A stretch of 64,000 nucleotides of DNA from an uncultured Blautia sp. (GTDB taxonomy: Bacteria; Bacillota; Clostridia; Lachnospirales; Lachnospiraceae), in assembly GCA_937900135.1 (NCBI GenBank), contig CALCDJ010000068.1, forward strand, positions 84,173 to 148,172, given 5' to 3'. Positions 53,757 through 62,564 of the stretch are shown here, one piece after another (position 1 is the first letter of the stretch; every line of letters begins with the position of its first letter). Made by a program: the position numbers and the translations under genes. Below the pieces are notes generated by a model. It did no database searches. It saw only the letters and a list, made by a program, of their open reading frames with translations, and was not told the DNA's origin.

Positions 53757-54449
53757 ATGATTTATTCACGCGAAGTAGAAGAAATGTGCCCAGTTGCACA
53801 GGGCGTTCATCATGGCGCTGCTCCAATTCCGGAAGAAGCTAAATGGGTACAGGCAAAAGAAGTCAAAGACATTTCCGGTCTTACACATGGTATTGGCTGG
53901 TGTGCACCACAGCAGGGTGCCTGCAAGCTTACTCTGAATGTAAAAGAAGGTATCATCCAGGAAGCACTGGTTGAAACTATCGGATGTTCAGGTATGACTC
54001 ATTCCGCAGCTATGGCTTCCGAAATCCTTCCAGGCCGTACCGTGCTGGAAGCATTAAATACAGACCTTGTATGTGATGCGATCAACACAGCTATGAGAGA
54101 ACTGTTCCTGCAGATCGTTTACGGACGTTCCCAGTCTGCATTCTCTGAAGACGGACTTCCAATCGGTGCTGGTCTTGAAGACCTTGGTAAAGGACTTCGT
54201 TCCCAGGTTGGTACCATGTACGGAACTCTGAAAAAAGGACCTCGTTACCTGGAAATGGCAGAAGGCTATGTTACCGGTATCGCTCTTGACGAAGATGATG
54301 AAATCATCGGATATCAGTTCGTAAGCCTTGGCAAAATGACTGACTTCATCAAAAAAGGCGATGACCCGAACACTGCATGGGAAAAAGCGAAAGGCCAGTA
54401 TGGTCGTGTAGCAGATGCTGTTAAGATTATTGACCCGAGAAAAGAATAA
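53757..54449 (+). CDS. Iron-sulfur cluster assembly scaffold-like protein
   Basis: About 230 residues. CAPQQGACKLTLNV and VETIGCSGMTHSAAMASEILPGRTVLEAL resemble the NifU/IscU-like scaffold domain, with cysteines in the usual order. The family has no characterised function but is nearly always followed by GGGtGRT. Codon use is strikingly biased (ACC, GAC, CGT, GGT), as in very highly expressed genes. Ribosome site AAAGGAG; ATG 53757. Confidence 0.8.
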   Translation: MIYSREVEEMCPVAQGVHHGAAPIPEEAKWVQAKEVKDISGLTHGIGWCAPQQGACKLTLNVKEGIIQEALVETIGCSGMTHSAAMASEILPGRTVLEALNTDLVCDAINTAMRELFLQIVYGRSQSAFSEDGLPIGAGLEDLGKGLRSQVGTMYGTLKKGPRYLEMAEGYVTGIALDEDDEIIGYQFVSLGKMTDFIKKGDDPNTAWEKAKGQYGRVADAVKIIDPRKE

Positions 54450-54470
54450 TAATTGAGGAGGTAACGGGAA

Positions 54471-55481
54471 ATGGCTTTATTTGAATCATACGAGAGACGA
54501 ATTGATAAGATCAATTCTGTTTTAAACAGTTATGGAATTGCTTCCATTGAAGAAGCAGAAAAAATCACAAAAGATGCTGGTCTGAACGTATACGATCAGA
54601 TCAAAGGCATCCAGCCAATCTGCTTTGAGAACGCTTGCTGGGCTTACATCGTAGGTGCTGCAATCGCAATCAAAAAAGGCTGCAGAAGAGCTGCTGACGC
54701 TGCTGCAGCAATCGGTGAAGGCTTACAGGCTTTCTGTATTCCTGGTTCCGTTGCTGACACACGTAAAGTAGGTCTTGGACATGGTAACCTTGGTAAAATG
54801 CTTCTGGAAGAAGACACAGAGTGCTTCGCTTTCTTAGCTGGTCATGAGTCTTTCGCAGCAGCAGAAGGTGCAATCGGTATTGCAGAAAAAGCAAACAAAG
54901 TTCGTCAGAAACCACTTCGTGTTATCCTGAATGGTCTTGGAAAAGACGCAGCTCAGATCATCGCAAGAATCAACGGATTTACATATGTTGAGACAGAGTA
55001 TGATCCATACACAAACGAAGTAAAAGAAGTATTCCGCAAATCCTATTCCGAAGGTCTGCGTGCACAGGTTAACTGCTACGGTGCAAACAGCGTTCCGGAA
55101 GGTGTTGCAATCATGTGGAAAGAGGGCGTTGACGTTTCCATTACTGGTAACTCCACCAACCCAACTCGTTTCCAGCATCCAGTTGCAGGTACCTACAAGA
55201 AAGAATGTAACGAAAAAGGCAAAAAATACTTCTCTGTTGCATCTGGCGGTGGTACAGGACGTACTCTTCACCCAGACAACATGGCAGCAGGTCCTGCTTC
55301 CTACGGTATGACAGATACTTTAGGACGTATGCACTCTGACGCACAGTTCGCTGGTTCCTCTTCCGTACCGGCTCACGTAGAAATGATGGGTCTTATCGGA
55401 GCAGGTAACAACCCAATGGTTGGTATGACTGTAGCTGTAGCTGTTTCTATCGAGGAAGCTGCTAAAGAAGGCAAATTCTAA
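54471..55481 (+). CDS. GGGtGRT family protein
   Basis: 336 residues. SGGGTGRTLHPDNMAAGPASYGMTDTLG (about residues 255-282) carries the family's name-giving motif. Gly-rich and conserved in gut Firmicutes; function unknown, and always paired with the preceding scaffold-like gene, so joint handling of Fe-S clusters is a guess. Codons are as biased as those of its partner, hence very high expression. AGGAGGT precedes the ATG, 21 bases after the partner. A terminator follows. Confidence 0.88.
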   Translation: MALFESYERRIDKINSVLNSYGIASIEEAEKITKDAGLNVYDQIKGIQPICFENACWAYIVGAAIAIKKGCRRAADAAAAIGEGLQAFCIPGSVADTRKVGLGHGNLGKMLLEEDTECFAFLAGHESFAAAEGAIGIAEKANKVRQKPLRVILNGLGKDAAQIIARINGFTYVETEYDPYTNEVKEVFRKSYSEGLRAQVNCYGANSVPEGVAIMWKEGVDVSITGNSTNPTRFQHPVAGTYKKECNEKGKKYFSVASGGGTGRTLHPDNMAAGPASYGMTDTLGRMHSDAQFAGSSSVPAHVEMMGLIGAGNNPMVGMTVAVAVSIEEAAKEGKF

Positions 55482-55500
55482 TAAATCATTTCATTGATAA

Positions 55501-55541
55501 TAAGGGTTTCCGTTGATGTAAAAGTCAACGGAAGCCCTTAA
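55501..55541 (+). terminator. Terminator of the scaffold/GGGtGRT operon
   Basis: AAGGGTTTCCGTTGA pairs with TCAACGGAAGCCCTT around a short loop; the following bases are AAATTTT, so the U run is weak. Confidence 0.7.
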
Positions 55542-55571
55542 ATTTTGCCATTGCTAAAATTCGAGTATTGG

Positions 55572-55600
55572 TTGACATTTCTGACTCATACACATATACT
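55572..55600 (+). promoter_or_regulatory. Strong promoter for a candidate small RNA
   Basis: TTGACA, a 17-base spacer and TATACT, with start expected near 55607. Confidence 0.75.
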
Positions 55601-55606
55601 GAAAAC

Positions 55607-55690
55607 AGCTAAGGATTAGAGGAATAGTCTATCGAAAGTAAACGAAAACCCCGGAGGTGTACTAGACTTCCGGGGTTTTCTGCTTTCTTT
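55607..55690 (+). ncRNA. Candidate small RNA, about 85 bases
   Basis: The interval starts at a consensus promoter, contains no open frame with a ribosome site, and ends at a terminator (GAAAACCCCGGAGGT pairing with ACTTCCGGGGTTTTC, 55644-55680, then TGCTTTCTTTT). Together with the terminator before it, this unit fills the whole gap between GGGtGRT and the response regulator. No known RNA family recognised. Confidence 0.55.
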
Positions 55691-55710
55691 TGCACGCCGA
55701 AGCTAACATT

Positions 55711-55744
55711 TTTTGAGAGAAATTTGAGATTTATGTGGTATCTT
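55711..55744 (+). promoter_or_regulatory. Response-regulator direct repeat and promoter
   Basis: TTGAGA at 55713 and again at 55724, eleven bases apart, then a TATCTT box ten bases after the second copy. The same arrangement stands before the ABC exporter (57582-57613). Tandem sites at one helical turn are typical of OmpR-family regulators. Confidence 0.65.
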
Positions 55745-55780
55745 CAAGATTCAGAAAAGACAGGAGGAAATAAGGAGCAT

Positions 55781-56455
55781 ATGAATGAGATAATCATGCT
55801 TGTGGATGATGAACCAGGAATTGTTGCTGTAATGCAGTCCTATTTTGAAATGGCAGGATATCAAGTGATTCCTGCTTATAATGGAAAAGAGGCCATGAAA
55901 AAAATAGAGCAAAACCCGGATATCATTCTGCTGGACATCAATATGCCAGATCTGGATGGACTAACGGTCTGCGAAAAGATTCGTGCTCATGTGAATTGTC
56001 CCATTTTGTTTCTTACGGCAAGGGTTGAACTTGAAGATAAGCTGAAAGGATTTTCGGCAGGAGCAGATGATTATATTATAAAACCCTTTGATCTGGATGA
56101 ACTGGGGGCAAGAGTAGGAGCTCATTTAAGAAGGGAAAACAGAAGACAAAGCCAGTCCTGTCTGCGCTTTTTCGGGGATCTGGTCATTGATTATACAAAA
56201 AGAGAACTTACCATCAGGGAACATCCCGTTTTTTTGTCCAAAAAGGAATTTGAGATCGTAGAATTGCTTTCCATGTATGCGGGACAGGTATTTGACCGGG
56301 AACGGATTTACGAAAAGATATGGGGACTGGAAGGAGACGGAAACAGCGATACGATCATGGAGCATATCCGTAAAATACGTGGGAAATTTGGAGAATATAC
56401 CATGCATAATTATATAGAAACAGTTTGGGGAGTTGGTTACAAATGGAATGCCTGA
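55781..56455 (+). CDS. OmpR-family response regulator
   Basis: About 224 residues. The receiver has DD (residues 9-10), phosphoacceptor D52 in LLDINMPDLDG and the lysine in IIKPFDLDEL; a winged-helix effector domain follows, ending VGYKWNA. It is activated by the kinase overlapping its 3' end and probably regulates both itself and the ABC exporter through the TTGAGA repeats. ATG 55781 has AAGGAG; the earlier in-frame ATG at 55724 lies within the operator. Confidence 0.93.
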   Translation: MNEIIMLVDDEPGIVAVMQSYFEMAGYQVIPAYNGKEAMKKIEQNPDIILLDINMPDLDGLTVCEKIRAHVNCPILFLTARVELEDKLKGFSAGADDYIIKPFDLDELGARVGAHLRRENRRQSQSCLRFFGDLVIDYTKRELTIREHPVFLSKKEFEIVELLSMYAGQVFDRERIYEKIWGLEGDGNSDTIMEHIRKIRGKFGEYTMHNYIETVWGVGYKWNA

Positions 56456-57585
56456 AGAAAATGAGTATCAAAAAAGCGTTGTTTGTGATAGCCTTTGTCA
56501 ATATGAGTATTGCGCTGGCGCTTTCTTTGCTTTCCGTGTGGGGATGTGCCAGACTGCGTTCCTGGATTGATCCAAGAGGCGTTGTGATCGAGATGAATTC
56601 CAATGGAAATATCGTTTCATCCATACCACAGGCATCCGTACAGAATACCGGGATTTCAGATGGGATTACGATCCTTCAGACGATCCTTCCCCTGTTGATC
56701 TATATGGCCGCACTGTTTGCAACGGTTCTCCTGTTTTACCATTTGAAAATTAAGAAACCCCTGGAAGCATTGACAGACGGGGCTGCTCATATCATAGAGA
56801 ATGACCTTGATTTTTCTGTGGAAGTCCAATCTCAGGATGAATTGGGGCAGCTTTGCACGGCCTTTGAAACCATGCGGAAGGTCTTACTTGCCAATCATCG
56901 TGAGCTTTGGCGGCAGACAGAAGAAAGAAAAAGGTTAAATGCGGCGTTTTCCCATAACCTGCGAAATCCGGTAACGGTTCTGAAAGGTTCTGTAAAACTG
57001 ACAAAAAACCTTTTGGAAAAGGATGGGGGAAACAGGCAGCAGTTTATGGAACATCTGATGCGGATGGAAGCATATACCAGTCGTATGGAACAGTATGTGG
57101 AAACCATGAGCAAGGTTCAAAAGCTGGAGGAAATCCCAGTTGATCCAGAACCTGTAAAGTGGGATGCCTTTATTCTGGAATTAATAAATTCGCTGCCTTT
57201 TATGGGAACAGACAGGACAAAAGAGATCCGGGTAATCTCGGGAGAAGGCTCGGAACCCCTCTGTATTGACAGATCCATTCTGTTTCAAGTGATCGAAAAT
57301 ATGGTTTCCAATGCCCTTCGCTTTGCCAATAAGAGGGTGGATGTCTTTTGTTCTGTTTCAGAAAAGAAACTTCTTGTTTCTGTAACTGACGATGGATGCG
57401 GCTTTCCGGAAGCGATGCTTGTGAACGGAATCCAGCCATTCCAAAAAGGCAACGAAGAAATGGGGCATTTTGGAATGGGGCTCTATCTCTGTCAGCTTCT
57501 CTGCGAAAAACATGGCGGCAGTATCACCATTCAAAACAATCCAATGGGTGCAACGGTGATTGCTGAATTTAACATAGAATTTTGA
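56443..57585 (+). CDS. Sensor histidine kinase
   Basis: About 380 residues. Two membrane helices (8-32 and about 78-104) bracket a short external loop of roughly 45 residues; then HAMP, HisKA with the H box FSHNLRNPVTVLKGSV (most family members have SHELRTPL), N box NMVSNALRFA, G1 VTDDGCGF and G2 HFGMGLYLC. The small sensor loop is like that of intramembrane-sensing kinases in BceS-type antibiotic-response systems. Starts inside the regulator's 3' end. Confidence 0.9.
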   Translation: MECLKKMSIKKALFVIAFVNMSIALALSLLSVWGCARLRSWIDPRGVVIEMNSNGNIVSSIPQASVQNTGISDGITILQTILPLLIYMAALFATVLLFYHLKIKKPLEALTDGAAHIIENDLDFSVEVQSQDELGQLCTAFETMRKVLLANHRELWRQTEERKRLNAAFSHNLRNPVTVLKGSVKLTKNLLEKDGGNRQQFMEHLMRMEAYTSRMEQYVETMSKVQKLEEIPVDPEPVKWDAFILELINSLPFMGTDRTKEIRVISGEGSEPLCIDRSILFQVIENMVSNALRFANKRVDVFCSVSEKKLLVSVTDDGCGFPEAMLVNGIQPFQKGNEEMGHFGMGLYLCQLLCEKHGGSITIQNNPMGATVIAEFNIEF

Positions 57586-57613
57586 GAAAGTTTTGAGATT
57601 TTGTTTTTATACT
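57582..57613 (+). promoter_or_regulatory. Response-regulator direct repeat and promoter before the ABC exporter
   Basis: TTGAGA at 57582 and 57593, eleven bases apart, then TATACT at 57608-57613, with the same spacing to the -10 box as at the regulator's own promoter. Confidence 0.7.
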
Positions 57614-57634
57614 CTCCTTAGTGTTGATGCACAA

Positions 57635-57660
57635 GGGGTGCAAGACATTTCTTGTACACC
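57635..57660 (+). other. Hairpin in the ABC exporter leader
   Basis: GGTGCAAGA and TCTTGTACACC pair around CATT, between the promoter at 57608 and the ATPase start at 57697. Its sequence (CACAAGGGG, GTACACC) resembles the TraX leader in reverse. Confidence 0.45.
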
Positions 57661-57696
57661 AATGCTGTCAAAAAAACGATAAGGAGAGTTGTTTTT

Positions 57697-58371
57697 ATGG
57701 AAATTCAGGTGAAAAATATTTCAAAAATCTATGGGACAGAGAAAAATAAGGTGGTTGCTTTACATCACGTATCCATGAACATACAGGAGGGAGACTTCCT
57801 TTCTATTATGGGCCCATCCGGCAGTGGGAAAAGTACCCTGCTCCACATCCTGAGTGGTCTGGATCGGCCCACGTCAGGAACCGTTCTGTATGATCAGACA
57901 GATATTCATAATGGGAGTGACAGAAAACTTTCCGCATTTCGCCGCCAGAAGATCGGTTTTATCTTTCAGCAGTTTCATTTACTTCCGGTGCTGACTGCCC
58001 GTGAAAATATCATGATGCCTCTGCTTTTGGATAAAAAAAGTGTAGAGGAAACATATTTACAGGAACTGGCTTCGATTTTGGGGCTGGAAGATCGTCTTTC
58101 CCATTTGCCCAATGAACTTTCCGGAGGACAGCAGCAGCGGGTTGCCATTGCCAGAGCCCTGGTCGCCAGGCCGGATATTATTTTTGCAGACGAACCTACG
58201 GGGAATCTTGATAGTAAAAGCGGGAGCGAAGTTATGAAGATGCTCTGTACGATCCGGGAAAAATGGAAGAAAACCCTTGTTGTGATCACCCATGATCCCC
58301 GCATTGCAGAAATGGCAGACCGTCGTTTTACTATGATCGATGGAGAACTTTCGGAGGTGAACGGGAAATGA
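57697..58371 (+). CDS. ABC exporter ATPase (MacB/BceA-like)
   Basis: About 224 residues. Walker A GPSGSGKST (39-47), signature LSGGQQQR, Walker B IIFADEPTGNLD (the EPTGNLD form seen in BceA/LolD exporters) and the HDPRIAEMADR switch. It powers the large permease downstream. ATG 57697 has AAGGAG; the longer frame from 57652 lies in the leader hairpin. ATGA overlap with the permease gene. Confidence 0.92.
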   Translation: MEIQVKNISKIYGTEKNKVVALHHVSMNIQEGDFLSIMGPSGSGKSTLLHILSGLDRPTSGTVLYDQTDIHNGSDRKLSAFRRQKIGFIFQQFHLLPVLTARENIMMPLLLDKKSVEETYLQELASILGLEDRLSHLPNELSGGQQQRVAIARALVARPDIIFADEPTGNLDSKSGSEVMKMLCTIREKWKKTLVVITHDPRIAEMADRRFTMIDGELSEVNGK

Positions 58372-60845
58372 AATCATATCTGTCTCTTTCATGGAAAGAA
58401 TTAAAAGCGCAAAAGTTCATGTCTGTTTTGATCCTGTTGGCAGTCATCCTTTCCAGTATTATGACAACAGCGATCGGCCAGTCCCTTGGCATTCTGCAAA
58501 CAATGAGAGTGGAACAGGCGTCCCGTTTAAATGGAGATCGTTATGCGACCTTTCATCAGATCACAGAGAAACAAAAAGAGCAATTAGAGAAAGATACACG
58601 CCTTTGTGATGTAGGCAGTCTGCTCAATGTGGGTTCGATAAAACTGGAAAACAGCAGTCTGACGTTATATCTACGTGAATTTCTGGGAAATTCCCTGAAT
58701 GCGTATCCCACAACGGGAAAGGTGAAAAAGGGACGTTTGCCCCAGCACCCATTGGAACTTGCACTGCCGGAAAATGTATTGCAATATTTGGATCAAGAAA
58801 TCGAAATAGGGGATACACTCACGTTGTCGCCAAAGGCTTCCCTTATGGATGGAAGTTTGCCGGAATACGCCTGCCAGGCGGATTTTACAGTTTGTGGTAT
58901 TTTGGAAAGCAATTATATGGGATATTCCACAGGAACTCTGACAGCTGTAGCAGGAGAGGGGACAGCCTCTCAATTACTTCCAGAAGACTATTTGCTGTAT
59001 TCTACGGACTTTAAAACAAAAGATGCCAGGTCATTTCAGACGCTTTTGGATGAACTGGCAGAAACTGTGGGGGTGGAAGAAGCAAAGATTCAATATAACT
59101 GGATTTTATTAGATGCGCTGGGGATCTCTTATCGGGAATCAGGCTCTTCTGATACGGACACCGGATTCTCTTTTATGACAGCTGCCTGTGTGCTGGTGGG
59201 CGTCTTGGTTCTTTTGGCTGCCGGTCTGGTTATTTATAATATCCTCAAAATCTCCGTAACAAAAAAGATCAAGGAATATGGTGTTTTACGTGCCATGGGA
59301 GGGGAGCGGAGACAGATTTATTGCCTGGTGTCTCTTCAGTTATTGATTTTATGTGGGATTGGCATTCCCATGGGACTTCTGATTGGGAGATTTTCTGCGA
59401 AGGGAATCCTGATGGCGGCCACGGGCATTTTAAATCCGAATTTATTTATGGCAGAAAGCATTGGAGAGCTGAATCAAAATATCCGTGCGGCAGATGGAAA
59501 TCATTTTCTTCTGTATCTTATGAGCATTGGGGTAACCTTACTTTTTGCAATGCTGGCAGCATTTCCAGCCGCCCGGTACGCAGCTTCGGTTTCTCCTACA
59601 GTGGCCATGTCCGGGGAAAATAAAAAGGTCAGACGAAACAGCAGAAAAGAAAAAAGAATCCGTGATTTTGAGGCTTATTATGCAAGATTAAACTTGAAGC
59701 GAGGACGGAGCAGAACGGTCATTACGATTCTTTCTCTGGTGATGAGTATTACGGTTTTTGTGGCATTACAGAGTTTTACAGCGATTCTGGATACCAGCAA
59801 ACGCGTACAGGATATGAATCCGGGGGATTATGCGGTTACCAGTGAAAAGGTAGGAATGAGCCCCAGGGAGATAGAAAAACTCCGCGAGAATGCATGGGTG
59901 GAACAGTTGGCAGCAACAAAGCTTTCTATATATTCCCAGGATAAAAATGGAACGGTTCCTGTTGAACTGAATTTTACCCTAAAACCATCCGAAACTTTTC
60001 AGGTGGCAGGAATCGATGAGATATGTCTGGCTGACCATGCAAAGGGGCTATCCCAACAGGATCAAAGGGATCTGCAATCCGGAAAGGCGTGTTTTGTAAA
60101 AAATCCCATTCCCATTGTGTATGGAGAACAGACATTTGAGGCATCGAATTTCAAGCCCAATGATATCATTGAAGTGAATGGACATCCGCTGCGCGTAGTG
60201 GGAATAGTCAACGGAGCAGTTACGGTAAATAACAGTGGTTTTATGAATGGAGTGCAGATCATTGTAAATGAGAAAACATATGACCGGCTGACCGGAAACA
60301 CGCTTTACACAGAAGTTTATCCCACTCTCAGAAAAAATGCGGACAGAAAAGGCTTTGAGACCTGGCTGGAACACTGGTGCAAAGAAAATGCAGGAAGTCA
60401 CTGGCTTTCCTACCAGCAAACAGATGCACAGCTAAAAGAAAGTTTCAAGCAGATCCAAATGTTGTGCTGGGGTCTGATTCTGTTTATTGCTCTGATCGGT
60501 ATTTTGAATATCATGAATACCGTTTACAGCAACATTCATACCCGTATTACAGAAATAGGAATCCAACGTGCGATTGGCATGAGCAAGAGAAGTCTTTATC
60601 AAACTTTTTTATGGGAGGGAGCCTATTACGGAATGATCGCAGCGGTCCTTGGAGGAATTTTGGGCTGGATCTGTACCATGGTCATCCAGGCAGCCATATC
60701 CGGGAGTATGCAATGGACGGCCATCCCCTGGCTTTCTATCCTTGAGGCGGCCACCGTTTCTGTTCTGGTCTGTCTGACGGCAACGGCAATTCCATTAGGC
60801 TCCATTGCCAAAATGAATATCATAGAATCTATGGAGGTGATCTAG
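58368..60845 (+). CDS. FtsX-domain ABC permease (825 aa)
   Basis: 825 residues with two FtsX domains, the second around the C-terminal SNIHTRITEIGIQRAIGMSKRSL and the first around KKIKEYGVLRAMGGERRQI. About ten helices and two large external domains (residues 50-270 and 500-690). With the preceding ATPase and the two-component system it makes a drug- or bacteriocin-resistance module of the MacB/Bce kind. The signal is unknown. Confidence 0.9.
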   Translation: MKSYLSLSWKELKAQKFMSVLILLAVILSSIMTTAIGQSLGILQTMRVEQASRLNGDRYATFHQITEKQKEQLEKDTRLCDVGSLLNVGSIKLENSSLTLYLREFLGNSLNAYPTTGKVKKGRLPQHPLELALPENVLQYLDQEIEIGDTLTLSPKASLMDGSLPEYACQADFTVCGILESNYMGYSTGTLTAVAGEGTASQLLPEDYLLYSTDFKTKDARSFQTLLDELAETVGVEEAKIQYNWILLDALGISYRESGSSDTDTGFSFMTAACVLVGVLVLLAAGLVIYNILKISVTKKIKEYGVLRAMGGERRQIYCLVSLQLLILCGIGIPMGLLIGRFSAKGILMAATGILNPNLFMAESIGELNQNIRAADGNHFLLYLMSIGVTLLFAMLAAFPAARYAASVSPTVAMSGENKKVRRNSRKEKRIRDFEAYYARLNLKRGRSRTVITILSLVMSITVFVALQSFTAILDTSKRVQDMNPGDYAVTSEKVGMSPREIEKLRENAWVEQLAATKLSIYSQDKNGTVPVELNFTLKPSETFQVAGIDEICLADHAKGLSQQDQRDLQSGKACFVKNPIPIVYGEQTFEASNFKPNDIIEVNGHPLRVVGIVNGAVTVNNSGFMNGVQIIVNEKTYDRLTGNTLYTEVYPTLRKNADRKGFETWLEHWCKENAGSHWLSYQQTDAQLKESFKQIQMLCWGLILFIALIGILNIMNTVYSNIHTRITEIGIQRAIGMSKRSLYQTFLWEGAYYGMIAAVLGGILGWICTMVIQAAISGSMQWTAIPWLSILEAATVSVLVCLTATAIPLGSIAKMNIIESMEVI

Positions 60846-60948
60846 GGCGTAGAATTGTTGATCGGAAATGTGATAGACAGCAAGGAAGGGAAATGATAAA
60901 ATAAAGGAAATATAGGAGGTTTGAGGAAAGAAAGGAACATATCTGAAT

Positions 60949-61845
60949 ATGATAGAAGTGCTATTTGGGGAAAGTGAAGCTGCCTCAATGAAAGCCGCTA
61001 AAAATACAATCGTAATTAGAGGAAAAACAGAGGGGCCGGTTTCTGTATGGCTGGCAGGAAAGAAAAAAGCATCTGAAAAAGGAACGGTAAGGTGGATAGA
61101 GGGAACTCCTGAAGAGGTCGTCTGCCTTGGTTTTATGTTGGATATGGGTGATATACAGGAAGAAATAGACAGTCCGTATCGGAAAAATCTGATTGATTCC
61201 ATGTATGCGCAAGAACCACGGGGAAAAGATCCGGAATCCGATCAAGAATCTCGAAAATTATCAGAGGTGTATGCAGGAGAATTGCGGCGTTTAATAGACT
61301 ATCTGGAAAAGGGAGAAACCATTCGAATCTGGTACAGCGATGCGCCCTATTCTGTGTGCGGTTTTTATCAGTTGTGCAGTATTCTTTCTGGGTATGAAGG
61401 TCGGATACGAGTTGTGAAATTACCACAGTATATCATACGTGGAAAAATAATTGTTTCTTACAAAAACTGGGCAGAGGTTGCAGCAGAGGAGTTTGCTGAT
61501 TTTTTACAGTACGAAAAAGACTTAACCAGAGAAGAAATAAGGATGTATCGTTGCCTGTGGTATGAGTTGAAGGAAGATAACAGTCCCCTTCGGGCAGTGA
61601 TTAATGGACGGGTAATTGGAGTTAGCGAAGATTTTTACGATTTTTTGATCTGGAAAACGCTGACAGAAGAGCCTGTAAAAGAGGCTCGGCTCATCGGTGA
61701 TATTCTTGGATATTATCCAGTGAATGTAAGTGATGGGTGGTATGGAAAACGAATTGATTATTTCATAGAACAAGGTAAAATTTCAATCGTGAAAGATTCT
61801 GAGAGAAAATATGGAAGAATCCTCAGCTATGCTCTGAAAGATTGA
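60949..61845 (+). CDS. DUF1835/DUF3658 protein
   Basis: 298 residues. The N-terminal DUF1835 domain (IEVLFGESEAASMKAA, RIWYSDAPYSVCGFYQLCSIL) and the C-terminal DUF3658 (EARLIGDILGYYPVNVSDGWYGKRIDYFIEQGKI) are both recognisable. The family occurs in many Firmicutes, with no known function. It lies alone, 103 bases after the exporter, before a toxin-antitoxin pair. Confidence 0.8.
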   Translation: MIEVLFGESEAASMKAAKNTIVIRGKTEGPVSVWLAGKKKASEKGTVRWIEGTPEEVVCLGFMLDMGDIQEEIDSPYRKNLIDSMYAQEPRGKDPESDQESRKLSEVYAGELRRLIDYLEKGETIRIWYSDAPYSVCGFYQLCSILSGYEGRIRVVKLPQYIIRGKIIVSYKNWAEVAAEEFADFLQYEKDLTREEIRMYRCLWYELKEDNSPLRAVINGRVIGVSEDFYDFLIWKTLTEEPVKEARLIGDILGYYPVNVSDGWYGKRIDYFIEQGKISIVKDSERKYGRILSYALKD

Positions 61846-61879
61846 TGCAGAAATTGTTTGGATAAAAGGAAAGGAAACT

Positions 61880-62173
61880 ATGGAAAAAACTGGAATTAAA
61901 CCAATTGTAATAGAAGAAATATGTGACTTTGCCAGAAAATATAATGTGAAAAAAGTAATCTTGTTTGGATCGAGGGCAAGAGGGGATTTTAAAGAAAAGA
62001 GTGATATCGATCTGGCAGTGCAGGGCGGTGATTTTATTCGTTTTATGTTAGATGTAAATGAGGAAACAAGCACCCTGCTGAGTTTTGATATTATTAATCT
62101 GGATGAAGAAATACAGAGTGAATTAAGAGAATCTATCGAAAAAGAAGGGAAAATCGTATATGAAGAAGTTTGA
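61880..62173 (+). CDS. mntA: MNT nucleotidyltransferase antitoxin
   Basis: 97 residues. The nucleotidyltransferase signature GSRARG followed by DIDLAVQGG is at residues 36-60. In HEPN-MNT (type VII) systems the MNT protein adds AMP to the HEPN toxin and silences it. The next gene overlaps by 14 bases. The family name is certain; the toxin-antitoxin role follows from the pairing. Confidence 0.85.
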   Translation: MEKTGIKPIVIEEICDFARKYNVKKVILFGSRARGDFKEKSDIDLAVQGGDFIRFMLDVNEETSTLLSFDIINLDEEIQSELRESIEKEGKIVYEEV

Positions 62174-62564
62174 GCATTTTAAATCTAATCTGAAAGTACT
62201 TGTTACAGCAGAAAAGGAAGACTTATCCAACGAATTTATTTTAGGGGGAATCATTGATAAATTCTTTGTACAGTTTGAATTAGGATGGAAAGTATTAAAG
62301 GAACTGTTAAGTTATGAAGGGCAATCCATTTCAGCAACAGGTTCTCCAAAAATGATTTTAAAAACAGCATTTACGGTTTTTGATTTTATTGATGAAGATA
62401 TTTGGCTTGGAATGTTAAAAAATAGAAATGATCTGACACATATTTATGATGCATTGGCAGCAAGAAGATTAGTTGAAATTATTCTAAGAGAATATATTCC
62501 CGCATTTGTAAAAATGCAGAAAGGGATTGAAAAATATTATGGTGCGGAGTTAGAAAATATCTAA
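62160..62564 (+). CDS. hepT: HEPN toxin (HI0074-family)
   Basis: 134 residues of the HI0074/nucleotidyltransferase-substrate-binding family. The R-x4-H ribonuclease motif is present as RNDLTHIY. Order and overlap with the MNT gene are those of HEPN-MNT toxin-antitoxin modules, in which HEPN cleaves RNA until AMPylated. AAGGGA precedes its ATG inside the MNT gene. Confidence 0.85.
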   Translation: MKKFEHFKSNLKVLVTAEKEDLSNEFILGGIIDKFFVQFELGWKVLKELLSYEGQSISATGSPKMILKTAFTVFDFIDEDIWLGMLKNRNDLTHIYDALAARRLVEIILREYIPAFVKMQKGIEKYYGAELENI

